Source: JAICJR01 sp963848495 (lineage in GTDB: Bacteria; Actinomycetota; Thermoleophilia; Solirubrobacterales; Thermoleophilaceae). Taken from it: a DNA stretch of 64,000 nt. This document shows positions 27,775 through 38,640 of this stretch, in pieces. The notes under the pieces are model-generated. The model had not been told where the DNA came from and did no database searches. It was given only the letters and a program-made list of their open reading frames with translations. Made by a program: the position numbers and the translations under genes. The DNA lies in assembly GCA_963848495.1 (NCBI GenBank), contig CAWKDV010000002.1, positions 1,719,875 through 1,783,874 of the forward strand, given 5' to 3'. Within the stretch, counting starts at the first letter, position 1. Each line of letters begins with the position of its first letter.

Positions 27775-29748
27775 ATGGCCGACCCTCCGGCACGCGAAAA
27801 GGAGCGGACTCCGTGGCGCGTCGAGGGGCATCCCGACGCCGACAAGCAGGGCGGCCAGCCGCCGCAGCAGCGCCCGCCGATGATCCCGCCTTCGTGGCGG
27901 CGCTACTGGTGGGTCCCCCTCGCTCTGCTGGCGCTCAACTTCTTCCTCACGCAGTCGCTGGCGCCGAAGACCGAGCGGCTGACGGTGCCCTACACGCTCT
28001 TCTACGACCAGGTCCAGGCCGGCAACGTCAAGGAGATCAGTTCCAAGGGCTCCGAGATCCAGGGCGAGTTCAAGAAGGCGGTCACCTACCCGCCGACGGG
28101 TAAGGACAGCAAGACCAACACGAAGTTCCAGACCTTCCGGCCGGCGCTCGGCGACGACGGCCTGGCGAAGCTCCTGATCGCCCAGAACGTGACGGTGAAC
28201 GCCCACAAGGTGGACACGGGCTCGCCGATCTGGCAGACGATCGTGTTCGGGTTCGGCCCGACGCTGCTCCTGGTCCTGCTGTTCGTCGCGCTGGCCAGAC
28301 GCAGCTCCGCCGGCGGCGCCCTGGGCGCCTTCGGGCGCTCCGGCGCACGCCGTTACGAGCACTCGTCGCAGCGCACGACGTTCAAGGACGTGGCCGGCAT
28401 CGACGAGGCCGAGGAGGAGCTGATCGAGGTCGTGGACTTCCTGCGCAACCCTGGCCGCTACAGCCGCCTCGGCGGCGCGATCCCGAAGGGCGTGCTGCTG
28501 GCCGGCCCGCCCGGCACCGGCAAGACGCTGCTCGCGCGCGCGGTCGCCGGTGAGGCGGACGTGCCGTTCTTCTCGATCTCGGCGTCGGAGTTCATCGAGG
28601 CGATCGTGGGAGTGGGCGCGAGCCGCGTGCGCGACCTGTTCAAGCAGGCCAAGGAGGCGGCGCCGGCGATCATCTTCATCGACGAGCTCGATGCAATCGG
28701 GCGGTCGCGCGGCGCCGGGTCTTCGTTCGGCGGCAACGACGAGCGCGAGCAGACGCTCAACCAGATCCTCACCGAGATGGACGGCTTCACCGGCACCGAG
28801 GGCGTGATCGTCCTCGCCGCCACCAACCGGCCCGAGATCCTCGACCAGGCGCTCCTGCGCCCGGGCCGCTTCGACCGCCGCGTGTACGTACAGCCGCCCG
28901 ACCGCGACGGCCGCCGCAAGATCCTCGAGGTGCACACCCGTTCCGTGCCGCTGGCCGACGACGTCGACCTGCAGGCGATCGCCGCCAACACGCCCGGCAT
29001 GGTCGGCGCCGACCTGCGCAACCTCGTGAACGAGGCCGCGCTCACGGCCGCCAGGCGCGACCATCCGCGCGTCACCGCCGCGGACTTCAGCGACTCCCTC
29101 GAGAAGATCATCCTCGGCACCGAGCGCCGGATCACGCTCTCGCCGGAGGAGCGCGAGCGCACCGCCTACCACGAGTCCGGCCACGCCGTGCTCGGCATGC
29201 TCGAGCCGGGGGCCGACCCGGTGCGCAAGGTCTCGATCATCCCGCGCGGCCAGGCGCTCGGCGTGACCTTCCAAAGCCCGGAGTCCGACCGTTACGGCTA
29301 CGGCAAGAACTACCTGTACGGGCGCATCGTGGGCGCGCTCGGCGGCCGGGCGGCCGAGGAGATCATCTACGGCGACGTGACCACGGGCGCCGAGTCGGAC
29401 CTCGAGCAGGTCACATCGATCGCGCGCCAGATGGTCGGCCGCTGGGGCATGTCGGACGCGGTGGGCCTGGTGTCGGTCCTGCCGCGCCCGGGCGAGCAGA
29501 CCTTCCCGGGCATCGACGGCAACTCGCCCTCCGAGTCCACGCGCGAGCTCGTCGACGCCGAGGTACGCCGCATCGTCGATGCGTGCTACCAGCGGGCGGT
29601 CAGCACGCTGCGCGAGAACCGGCACCGCCTCGACTCGCTGTCCAAGGCGCTGCTGGAGCACGAGACGCTGGACGAAGCCGACGCCTATGCGGCCGCCGGC
29701 TTCGACCGCTCGGCGGCGCCGCCGCCGGTGCCGGCACCAACGGGATAG
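27775..29748 (+). CDS. ftsH: ATP-dependent zinc metalloprotease FtsH
   Basis: Hexameric membrane protease that degrades membrane and regulatory proteins. Order of parts in 657 residues: a Pro/Gln-rich cytoplasmic N-terminus of about 40 residues, a first membrane helix (46-62), an extracytoplasmic domain, a second helix (154-173), AAA+ domain with Walker A GPPGTGKT (244-251) and Walker B FIDELDA (301-307), SRH NRPEILDQALLRPGRFDR, and the zinc site HESGH (466-470) with the third ligand in the TGAESDLEQ region. A GACTGCG hairpin starts one base after the stop. Confidence 0.96.
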   Translation: MADPPAREKERTPWRVEGHPDADKQGGQPPQQRPPMIPPSWRRYWWVPLALLALNFFLTQSLAPKTERLTVPYTLFYDQVQAGNVKEISSKGSEIQGEFKKAVTYPPTGKDSKTNTKFQTFRPALGDDGLAKLLIAQNVTVNAHKVDTGSPIWQTIVFGFGPTLLLVLLFVALARRSSAGGALGAFGRSGARRYEHSSQRTTFKDVAGIDEAEEELIEVVDFLRNPGRYSRLGGAIPKGVLLAGPPGTGKTLLARAVAGEADVPFFSISASEFIEAIVGVGASRVRDLFKQAKEAAPAIIFIDELDAIGRSRGAGSSFGGNDEREQTLNQILTEMDGFTGTEGVIVLAATNRPEILDQALLRPGRFDRRVYVQPPDRDGRRKILEVHTRSVPLADDVDLQAIAANTPGMVGADLRNLVNEAALTAARRDHPRVTAADFSDSLEKIILGTERRITLSPEERERTAYHESGHAVLGMLEPGADPVRKVSIIPRGQALGVTFQSPESDRYGYGKNYLYGRIVGALGGRAAEEIIYGDVTTGAESDLEQVTSIARQMVGRWGMSDAVGLVSVLPRPGEQTFPGIDGNSPSESTRELVDAEVRRIVDACYQRAVSTLRENRHRLDSLSKALLEHETLDEADAYAAAGFDRSAAPPPVPAPTG

Positions 29749-29811
29749 CGGACTGCGGACTGCGGACTGCAGAGGCCGCCTTCCGCAGTCCGCAGTCCGC
29801 AGTCCGCAGTC
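29749..29811. repeat. Inverted heptamer array (GACTGCG units) after ftsH
   Basis: Three GACTGCG/GCGGACT units start directly after the ftsH stop and four inverted units (CAGTCCG) fill 29782-29811, leaving a short loop. Position and symmetry suggest a terminator or insulator between ftsH and the DivIVA-like gene. Confidence 0.85.
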
Positions 29812-29848
29812 TTCCGGCCGGCATAGCCGGTCCGGTACTTTTCCCTCC

Positions 29849-30748
29849 ATGGAACTCGACCGCCACTTCATCGAGCGCAAGGACTTCTCGGTCGCCCGGC
29901 GCGGGTACGAGCCGCAGGAGGTTGATCTCCACCTCCGCGAGCTCGCGGACACGATCGCGGAGCTGCGCGCGCAGCTGAAGGCCACGCCCGCCGGCATCGC
30001 CGGCGCGGCCGCCGAGCAGGTGCGGCAGATCGTCGAGGCGGCGGAGGAGAGCGCCGCCGCGATCGAGCAGCGGGCCACCGACGAGGCGACCCGCATGACG
30101 GAGGACGCCTCGAAGCGCGCACGCGACACGCGCGAGCGCGCGGACGCCGAGTCGGCGGAGCAGCTGGCGCGGGTCCAGGAGACCGCAGCCAAGATGCTCG
30201 ACCGCGCCGGCGCCCTCGAGCAGGAGCTGGACGCGCTCGTGAACGGCATCCACGAGGCGGCCGGGGGTCTGGTACAGAGCATGCGCGAGGGCGCCGGGGA
30301 GCTCGATGCCGAGCTCGAGTCCATTCGCGGCGAGCTGCTGACCGTGCGGCCGCCGGAGCCCGTTGCCTCGGCGCCGATCGAGGACTACGACGAGATCGAC
30401 GAGGAAGAGGACGAGGACGAGGAGATCGCCGCGCGCGGATCGTGGCCTAGCTCGGCCGAGCGGGTCGCGGCGCCGAGCGCCGCGAAGAGCGAGACGAAGC
30501 AGGAGGCGCTGCCGTCAGCGCCCGAGATCGCCGAGCCCGAGCCCGAGCCCGAGCCTGAGCCCGCGGCCGGACCGGCCCCGGGCGTGAGCGGAGCCGGGCC
30601 CGAGGGCGCGCGACTCGTGGCGCTCAACATGGCGCTGAACGGCACGCCGCGCGAGGAGGCGGCGCGCTACCTGGCCGACAACTTCCAGCTCGACGACCAG
30701 GAATCGATCCTCGACGACGTCTACTCGCGGGTCGGCGGCCGGAACTAG
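29849..30748 (+). CDS. DivIVA-like coiled-coil protein
   Basis: A 299-residue protein whose N-terminus (FSVARRGYEPQEVDLHLRELA) resembles the DivIVA membrane-curvature domain. It continues as a long Ala/Glu/Arg coiled coil (about residues 30-170), an acidic linker with a DEEEDEDEE run and a PEPEPEPEPE stretch, and ends in a conserved-looking helical tail (LVALNMALNGTPREEAARYL, ending SRVGGRN). DivIVA proteins organise polar growth or division in actinobacteria, so a role in cell shape is inferred. It starts 100 bp after ftsH and ends 5 bp from the convergent cupin gene. Confidence 0.8.
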   Translation: MELDRHFIERKDFSVARRGYEPQEVDLHLRELADTIAELRAQLKATPAGIAGAAAEQVRQIVEAAEESAAAIEQRATDEATRMTEDASKRARDTRERADAESAEQLARVQETAAKMLDRAGALEQELDALVNGIHEAAGGLVQSMREGAGELDAELESIRGELLTVRPPEPVASAPIEDYDEIDEEEDEDEEIAARGSWPSSAERVAAPSAAKSETKQEALPSAPEIAEPEPEPEPEPAAGPAPGVSGAGPEGARLVALNMALNGTPREEAARYLADNFQLDDQESILDDVYSRVGGRN

Positions 30749-30753
30749 GGCAA

Positions 30754-31461
30754 CTAGGCGGCGAACACCGCCGCAGCAGCAGCCGGGGCCGCGGCGGGCT
30801 CGCGCTGCGGCTGCTCGAGCTCGACGCGCTCGGGCAGGCCCTCGAGCAGGATCAGCACGCCCGGATCGAGCGTTCCCTTGCCGTGGGGGCGCAGGTAGCG
30901 CGGATACCAGGGCTGGTAGCCGAGCGCGCTGCCGATCGGCGCCAGCACGCTCGTCATGAGCCGCTGGACCATCGCCGGCGGCCTCGCGAAGCGGATCACG
31001 TCCCGGAACTCGCGCGCTATCACGGCGCGCTGGAGCAGCCGCGGCATGCCGCGCAGGTTGGTGAGCCCATCGTTGCCGAGGCCGAAGAGCGTGCACATCA
31101 GGAGCTCATAGCGGCGGCCGTTGTCGACCTCGATCAGCAGCTGAGCCTCGCCGGGGCCGGCGTTCCACCAGCGGTGCGTGACGCCCGGGGGGACGGTGAG
31201 GTCGGCGCCCGCCTCGAGGATGCGCTCCTCGCCGTTCAGGCGCAGGCCGATCCGGCCCGCGAGCACGCGGAAGCGCTCGCTCGACGCCGGGTGCGAGTGG
31301 TCGCTCCCCACGCCGCCGCCGCGCTTGACGAACAGGTGGAAGGCGATGCTGCCGTCCGGGGAGTCAGCGCTGCCCCGGAGCACGATTGCGCGCTGTCCCG
31401 AAGCGCGGCTCACGACCACGTCACCCGCTCGAGAGCGGGGAATCCCTGCCGGTTCCTGCAT
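30754..31461 (-). CDS. Cupin-domain protein
   Basis: A 235-residue protein with a single cupin barrel: the first motif spans VGSDHSHPASSERFRVLAG, the second PPGVTHRWWNAGPGEA, with His and Glu ligands for a metal. The C-terminal 100 residues are helical (RFARPPAMVQRLMTSVLAPIG, LGYQPWYPRYLRP) and end in an Ala-rich tail. The ATG at 31461 is chosen because GGAAGGAG lies 5-12 nt upstream; an upstream extension of the frame to 31572 lacks any such signal. Substrate unknown. Confidence 0.78.
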   Translation of the reverse strand: MQEPAGIPRSRAGDVVVSRASGQRAIVLRGSADSPDGSIAFHLFVKRGGGVGSDHSHPASSERFRVLAGRIGLRLNGEERILEAGADLTVPPGVTHRWWNAGPGEAQLLIEVDNGRRYELLMCTLFGLGNDGLTNLRGMPRLLQRAVIAREFRDVIRFARPPAMVQRLMTSVLAPIGSALGYQPWYPRYLRPHGKGTLDPGVLILLEGLPERVELEQPQREPAAAPAAAAAVFAA

Positions 31462-31620
31462 CAAGGCTCCTTCCGGATCAACGCCGCAATCCTGTCGCGG
31501 GGCACGAGAAGTCGGAATCGCGCTACCCGCCGTCACACAGTTCGGTTTGCCACACCTGGGCGTTTTGCGCAAACAGCGGGCCCTCGCGGGAGGGGGCCGG
31601 GCGGCGGCCGGGCGGCTACC

Positions 31621-31626
31621 TAGAAT
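31621..31626 (+). promoter_or_regulatory. Putative -10 hexamer of uvrA
   Basis: TAGAAT ends 7 nt before the GTG start of uvrA with no ribosome site, favouring a leaderless mRNA. A GC-rich stretch precedes it and no SOS box is visible. Confidence 0.5.
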
Positions 31627-31633
31627 CGATCAT

Positions 31634-34507
<2,874 letters not shown>

Positions 34508-34508
34508 A

Positions 34509-34550
34509 GACTGCGGACTGCGGACTGCGGACTGCGGACTGCGGACTGCG
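34509..34550. repeat. Heptamer array GACTGCG x6 after uvrA
   Basis: Six perfect tandem GACTGCG units start one base after the uvrA stop. Unlike the other GACTGCG loci there is no inverted copy downstream, so this is a pure direct repeat with no hairpin. Confidence 0.9.
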
Positions 34551-34573
34551 GCTGGAGATGTGATGCTTGCCGG

Positions 34574-35182
34574 GTGATCCCAGCGGGTGACCTCCAGCTC
34601 TGGTGGCGCAAGTGGCGTTGGTACGAACGCAACTCCACGCCCTGGAACCGGGCGCGCATCCACCTGCACGCCGCCCGCCGCCGCGCGTTCATCCGCTTCC
34701 CGGTGCAGGGGAACGTGCTCGAGTGCCTCGATGACGGGCGGCTCGAGATCGGCCCTCACACGCTGCTCGAGCCCGGCTGCTGGATCACGATCGGCGAGAA
34801 CGCCCGCGTCACGATCGGCGAGGGCTGCTTCCTCAACCTGAACACGATGCTGGCCGCGATCGACCGGATCGAGATCGGCAACCACGTTATGTTCGCCAAC
34901 AACTGCTTCGTGGGCGACTCGAGCCACCGCTTCGAGGACCCCGAGCTGCCGGTCACCTGGCAGGGCTTCGAGTCCAAGGGGCCGGTGAAGATCGGCTCGA
35001 ACTGCTGGTTCGGCGTGAACTGCGTGGTCACAAGCGGGGTGACGATCGGCGACCGCTGCGTGATCGGCTCGAACTCGGTCGTGACGAAGGACCTGCCCCC
35101 CGGCGTGGTGGCAGCGGGCGCACCCGCGAAGGTGCTCCGGGAGATCAACTTCGGAAAGAGTGCGGGAGGCGTCCGGCCGTAG
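34574..35182 (+). CDS. Hexapeptide-repeat acyltransferase (WbbJ/LacA type)
   Basis: A 202-residue left-handed beta-helix protein. Repeats of the (I/V)xIGxxxx type run from about residue 57 (LEIGPHTLLEPGCWITIGENARVTIGEGC) to 180, broken by a loop containing the catalytic-type His (GDSSHRFEDPELP), and end in GAPAKVLREINFG, typical of O-acetyltransferases. The basic N-terminus with WWRKWRWYERN may contact membranes. Acceptor unknown, possibly an envelope glycan. The GTG start at 34574 is uncertain. Confidence 0.83.
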   Translation: MIPAGDLQLWWRKWRWYERNSTPWNRARIHLHAARRRAFIRFPVQGNVLECLDDGRLEIGPHTLLEPGCWITIGENARVTIGEGCFLNLNTMLAAIDRIEIGNHVMFANNCFVGDSSHRFEDPELPVTWQGFESKGPVKIGSNCWFGVNCVVTSGVTIGDRCVIGSNSVVTKDLPPGVVAAGAPAKVLREINFGKSAGGVRP

Positions 35183-35220
35183 CGCCCGGACGCCCCCCGC
35201 TTGGCTCGGGGGTGGCGTCC
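35168..35220 (+). terminator. Overlapping alternative hairpins at the acyltransferase stop
   Basis: GGCGTCCGG (35168-35176) can pair with CCGGACGCC (35186-35194), while GGACGCCCCCCG (35188-35199) can pair with CGGGGGTGGCGTCC (35207-35220, one bulge). The middle segment is shared, so only one hairpin forms at a time. The second is a plausible terminator although no U-run follows. Confidence 0.5.
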
Positions 35221-35226
35221 CTCTGA

Positions 35227-35358
35227 CTAGACGGTCGCCGTCCTCGGTGCCTTGGCCGCGTTCCCGACGCCGTCCACGTCAGCCGCGACCAGCTCGACCC
35301 ACAGCCGGGGGGCGCCCTTCACACCCATCCGTGCTGCGCGGGTCAGCTTTGTCCTCAT
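35227..35358 (-). CDS. Possible 43-residue protein, unknown
   Basis: An ATG at 35358 opens a 43-codon frame with a basic N-terminal half (MRTKLTRAARMGVKG) and a VWVELVAADVDGVG-like second half. It lies in the otherwise gene-free 318 bp between the acyltransferase and the anti-sigma-like gene. No ribosome site or homologue is evident, so it may be chance. The remainder of the gap shows only the terminator hairpins and the promoter for the next gene. Confidence 0.25.
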   Translation of the reverse strand: MRTKLTRAARMGVKGAPRLWVELVAADVDGVGNAAKAPRTATV

Positions 35359-35478
35359 GTGTGAGGTGAGCTTCACGAAGTCATCTCTGTCGAAGTTTCT
35401 CGAGGGGGCAGAGCGCCGGACCAGGGGCGTCCCCCTCACGTGCCGAACGTAACACGGGTGGGTTGGGTTCGCCACCTC

Positions 35479-35484
35479 TAATAT
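35479..35484 (+). promoter_or_regulatory. Putative -10 hexamer of the anti-sigma-like gene
   Basis: TAATAT is the best -10 match in the 35.2-35.5 kb gap. Transcription would begin near 35491, 10-20 nt before the first GTG and ATG starts. Confidence 0.4.
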
Positions 35485-35500
35485 CGCGGTTGGCATTCCG

Positions 35501-36331
35501 GTGGCGGGCATGGATGAAACCGCGGCCACCCGGCGTCTTTACTCCATGGGAGAAATGCGCTCACAAACGGACATAGAAGGGCTGCTCGCCCGCCTGGCCG
35601 ACGGCACGCTGCCGGCCGACCGCGTACGCGAGGTCGAGGCGCTCGTGGCGGAGTCGCCCGAGCTGCGGGCGATGCTCGACGAGCAGCGCCGCTCGCTCCA
35701 CGCAGTGCGCGCGCTGTCGGACGGCGCCCCGCCCGCGCTGCGCGCCCGCATCGAGGGCATGCGACGCAAGCCCGCGCGGGCGCCGCGTGCGCGGCGCTTT
35801 GGTCTTGCCGGCGGGTTCGCGGCGGCAGTCGCCGCTCTGGCGATCGCCGTCGTGGCGGTCCTGCCGTCGGGCGCCGGCGGCCCGAGCATCTCCCAGGCGG
35901 CGGTGTTCACCTACAGGGCATCGCTCGGACCCCCGCCCGCGCATGAGTCGGACGCCGCGCTCAGCCTCAAGATCGACGGCGTGCCCTACCCGTACTGGCA
36001 GGACAGCCTCGGCTGGAACGCCGTCGGCCAGCGCGTGGACCACATCAAGGGCCGAACCGCCACGACCGTCTTCTACGCCAAGGGCGACAAGCGCGTGGGC
36101 TACACGATCGTCAGCGGCAAGCCGCTGAAGTACCCGTCGGGCAGCCCGCTCGCGGTCCACAACGGCGTACGCATCCGCAGCCTGTCCAACGGCAACGACG
36201 TCGTGGTCGCTTGGGAGCGCAGGGACCACTCCTGCATCCTCTCCGGCCACGGTGTCAGCCGCGACGAGCTGGTCAAGCTCGCCGGCTGGCGCGACCAGGG
36301 CGCGCTGCCCTACTCCGCCGGCGGCGACTAG
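35501..36331 (+). CDS. Membrane-anchored anti-sigma-factor-like protein
   Basis: A 276-residue single-pass protein. The cytoplasmic N-terminal part (DIEGLLARLADGTLPADRVREVEALVAESPEL) resembles the helical region of anti-sigma factors, but the zinc-binding HxxxCxxC motif is absent. One membrane helix (about residues 102-122) is followed by an outer domain with ASLGPPPAHESDAALSLKIDG, PYWQDSLGWNAVG and HGVSRDELVKLAGW. Starts at 35501 (GTG), 35510, 35546 and 35555 (ATG) are all possible. Its stop overlaps that of the convergent ECF sigma gene, a tail-to-tail pair, so partnership is an inference. Confidence 0.65.
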   Translation: MAGMDETAATRRLYSMGEMRSQTDIEGLLARLADGTLPADRVREVEALVAESPELRAMLDEQRRSLHAVRALSDGAPPALRARIEGMRRKPARAPRARRFGLAGGFAAAVAALAIAVVAVLPSGAGGPSISQAAVFTYRASLGPPPAHESDAALSLKIDGVPYPYWQDSLGWNAVGQRVDHIKGRTATTVFYAKGDKRVGYTIVSGKPLKYPSGSPLAVHNGVRIRSLSNGNDVVVAWERRDHSCILSGHGVSRDELVKLAGWRDQGALPYSAGGD

Positions 36332-36867
36332 CCGGCGCGATCCCTACGCTCGATCTCGCCGTTGCCCTCGGACTCCGGCTCACCCGTGCTGAGCGCCTTC
36401 GCGACGCGCGCCCGCGCGCGGAACAGGCGGCTCGTGATCGTGCCCTGGCGCACGCCCAGCGCCCTGGCGGCCTCGTCGTAGGAGAGGCCCACCACGTCGA
36501 TGGCCACGAGCGCCTCGCGCATGTCGTCGGGTAGCTCGGCGATGGCCGAGTAGACCTCCCGGTTCTGGGCCGCCTCGTCGGGGCGCGCCGACTGCGGCGC
36601 CTCAACAGGGTCGACGTCCTCGTCCAGGGCCACGGGCGGCGAGCGGCGGGCCAGCGTCCGCCGCTGGCTGAGGAAGACGTTCTTCAGCGTCCGCATCAGA
36701 TACCAGAGGTCCTCCTCCCCGCGCAGGAAGCGGGGACGGGTGAGGATCTTGGCGAAGGTGTCCTGGACGAGGTCCTCCGCGTCCTCGCGCGATCCGGTGA
36801 GCGCCCAGGCGGCTCGGTAGAGGCGGTCCAGGTGGTCTCCGAGGCTGTTGGGGTCGAGCTCGCGCAC
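36328..36867 (-). CDS. ECF-family RNA polymerase sigma factor
   Basis: A 179-residue sigma-70 family protein of the extracytoplasmic-function type. Region 2 reads RLYRAAWALTGSREDAEDLVQDTFAKIL with WYLMRTLKNVFLSQRR, and region 4 reads LPDDMREALVAIDVVGLSYDEAARALGV followed by GTITSRLFRARARVAKAL. The GTG at 36867 is preferred because a TATGCT hexamer lies 14 nt upstream; a longer frame to 36975 intrudes on yjbQ. The target regulon is unknown; the gene faces an anti-sigma-like gene tail to tail. Confidence 0.87.
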   Translation of the reverse strand: MRELDPNSLGDHLDRLYRAAWALTGSREDAEDLVQDTFAKILTRPRFLRGEEDLWYLMRTLKNVFLSQRRTLARRSPPVALDEDVDPVEAPQSARPDEAAQNREVYSAIAELPDDMREALVAIDVVGLSYDEAARALGVRQGTITSRLFRARARVAKALSTGEPESEGNGEIERRDRAG

Positions 36868-36899
36868 CGGGGGGCCGCCCCAGCATAGGCGGGGTGCGC

Positions 36900-37316
36900 T
36901 TACGACACGACGCTCACGTGCACGGTGCGGCGGCGCGGGCGGTCGTCGAAGTCGATCAGGACGACCTGCTGCCACGTGCCGCGCACGAGCCGCCCGCCGT
37001 CGACCGGCAGCGTCTCCGACGGCCCGACGATCGCGGCGCGCATGTGGGCGTGCGAGTTCGTGTCGTTGTTGAGGCGGTTGTGGTGGTAGTCGCCGGCGCG
37101 CGGCACGAGCCGGTCCAGGAGCTCGCGCAGGTCGTGCACGCCGCCCGGCTCGAACTCCATCGTCGTGATCGCGGCCGTGGAGCCCGGCACGAACACAGAG
37201 ACCGCGCCCTGGTCCGCGCCGGACGAGCGGACGACGCTCTCGACCCCCTCGGTGAGGTCGATGACGTCGCCGTCGCCCTGGGTGTTGAGCTCGATCCGGC
37301 CGCTGTGCACGGGCAC
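36900..37316 (-). CDS. yjbQ: YjbQ-family protein (UPF0047)
   Basis: A 138-residue protein of the YjbQ/UPF0047 family, some members of which have thiamine-phosphate synthase side activity. The conserved core is visible: FVPGSTAAITTMEFEPG, the YHHNRLNNDTNSHAHMRAAIVG stretch with clustered His residues that bind metal, and GTWQQVVLIDFDDRPRRRTV at the end. The GTG start shares one base with the panB stop, so it is the last gene of the pan cluster. Confidence 0.88.
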   Translation of the reverse strand: MPVHSGRIELNTQGDGDVIDLTEGVESVVRSSGADQGAVSVFVPGSTAAITTMEFEPGGVHDLRELLDRLVPRAGDYHHNRLNNDTNSHAHMRAAIVGPSETLPVDGGRLVRGTWQQVVLIDFDDRPRRRTVHVSVVS

Positions 37317-38248
37317 TACATGCCCCAGTCGCCCGAGAAGGGCTGGTGCTCCTTCAGGCCGGCGAGCAGGTCCTTCAGCCGCGCGGCCTCGTCGGGGGCC
37401 ATCGTGTAGCCGTGCTGGGGCTCGGGGTAGCGCCTGGTGCGCACCTCCTCGGTGAAGGCCGATGCGCCCTTGATCATCTCTTCGCGGATGCTCGCGTAGC
37501 GCTTCACGAAGCGGGCGGCGTGCCCGTCGTAGATGCCGAGCAGGTCGTGGAAGACGAGCACCTGGCCGTCGGCGGCCGGGCCGGCGCCGATCCCGATGAT
37601 CGGGATGTCGAGCTCGGAGTGCACGGCCTCCGTGAACTCCGACGGCACCGCCTCGAACACGATCGAGAAGCAGCCGGCCTCCTGAAGCGCGAGCGCGTCG
37701 CGGGCGACGTCGAGCGCCCGCTCGGCGGTGCGGCCCTGCGAGCGGTAGCCGCCGAGTGCGGTCGCGGTCTGCGGCGTGAGGCCGACGTGGCCCATCACCG
37801 GGATGCCCGCGGCCACGATCGCGCGGGCGCGCTCGGCCGAGCTGCCGCCGCGCTCGAGCTTCACCGCGTCACAGCCGGCCTCCTTCACGAAGCGCTGCGC
37901 GGTGCGGATCGCCTGCTCGCTGGAGGCCTCGTAGGAGGCGAACGGCAGGTCGCCCACCAGCAGCGGCGTGGTGAGGCCACGGCGCACGGCCGAGCACAGC
38001 ATGAGCATCTCGTCGATCGTCACGGGCACCGTGCTGGGGTAGCCGAGCACGGTCATCGCGCCCGAGTCGCCGACCAGCACCACGTCGACGCCGGCGGCCT
38101 CGGCCACCTGCGCACTGGGGTAGTCGTAGGCGGTGATCATCACGATCGGCTCGCCGAGCGCCTTCTTCTCGCCGAGCTTGCTGAGCGTGACCCGCGGCCG
38201 CTTGGCGGGCGGGGCGGGGGAGACGTTGGGGCGGGATCCGGAGCTCAT
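37316..38248 (-). CDS. panB: Ketopantoate hydroxymethyltransferase
   Basis: Makes ketopantoate from ketoisovalerate and methylene-tetrahydrofolate, the first committed pantothenate step. The 310-residue TIM-barrel protein has MITAYDYPSAQVAEAAGVDVVLVGDS, DLPFASYE, KLERG, the GHVGLTPQ motif and IIGIGAGPAADGQVLVFHD. A non-conserved Pro/Arg-rich extension of about 20 residues precedes the domain. The 4-bp overlap with panD indicates coupling. Confidence 0.95.
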   Translation of the reverse strand: MSSGSRPNVSPAPPAKRPRVTLSKLGEKKALGEPIVMITAYDYPSAQVAEAAGVDVVLVGDSGAMTVLGYPSTVPVTIDEMLMLCSAVRRGLTTPLLVGDLPFASYEASSEQAIRTAQRFVKEAGCDAVKLERGGSSAERARAIVAAGIPVMGHVGLTPQTATALGGYRSQGRTAERALDVARDALALQEAGCFSIVFEAVPSEFTEAVHSELDIPIIGIGAGPAADGQVLVFHDLLGIYDGHAARFVKRYASIREEMIKGASAFTEEVRTRRYPEPQHGYTMAPDEAARLKDLLAGLKEHQPFSGDWGM

Positions 38249-38640
38249 CGCGCGTCCTTTCCGGCGAGCAGCACGCCGACCTCATCGTTCACGTCCACTA
38301 TCTCGTTCTCCGAGTTCACGTGGACCACTCGCGGCTCGTAGCTCTCGAGCTCACCCTCGTCGTAGGAGGCGTAGGAGACGACGATCACGGTGTCGCCGCT
38401 GTGCACCAGCCGCGCCGCCGCCCCGTTCACCTGCACCGTACCGGAGCCGCGCCGGCCGGCGATCGTGTAGGTCTCGAAGCGGGCGCCGTTGTCCACGTCG
38501 AGCACGTGCACCAGCTCGTGCTCGAGGATGTCGGCCGCCTCGAGCAGGTCCGCGTCGACCGTGATCGATCCCACGTAGTGGAGATCGCTGCCGGTGATGC
38601 GGGCCCGGTGGATCTTCGATTTGAGCATCTGCCTGTTCAT
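38245..38640 (-). CDS. panD: Aspartate 1-decarboxylase proenzyme
   Basis: Forms beta-alanine from aspartate. The 131-residue proenzyme has MLKSKIHRARITGSDLHYVGSITVD, where self-cleavage between G24 and S25 makes the pyruvoyl group, followed by NGARFETY and NGAAARL. The first ATG (38640) adds four residues to the usual MLKSKIH start at residue 5, so either is possible. It overlaps panC by 4 bp and panB by 4 bp. Confidence 0.95.
   Translation of the reverse strand: MNRQMLKSKIHRARITGSDLHYVGSITVDADLLEAADILEHELVHVLDVDNGARFETYTIAGRRGSGTVQVNGAAARLVHSGDTVIVVSYASYDEGELESYEPRVVHVNSENEIVDVNDEVGVLLAGKDAR

Noticed and set aside
25738..30324. A 1528-codon open frame on the minus strand antisense to uvrB, ftsH and the DivIVA-like gene
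   Set aside because: It is the mirror of GC-rich codon use (rich in Arg, Ala, Asp, His) with no family motifs, while the plus-strand genes have full conserved domains.
31178..31633. Upstream extension of uvrA to 31178
   Set aside because: It would overlap the cupin gene and adds no family-like residues; the GTG at 31634 has a promoter hexamer 7 nt upstream.
35252..35452. A 66-codon plus-strand frame in the gap before the anti-sigma-like gene
   Set aside because: No start signal, no domain and a Ser/Arg-rich composition typical of a chance frame.
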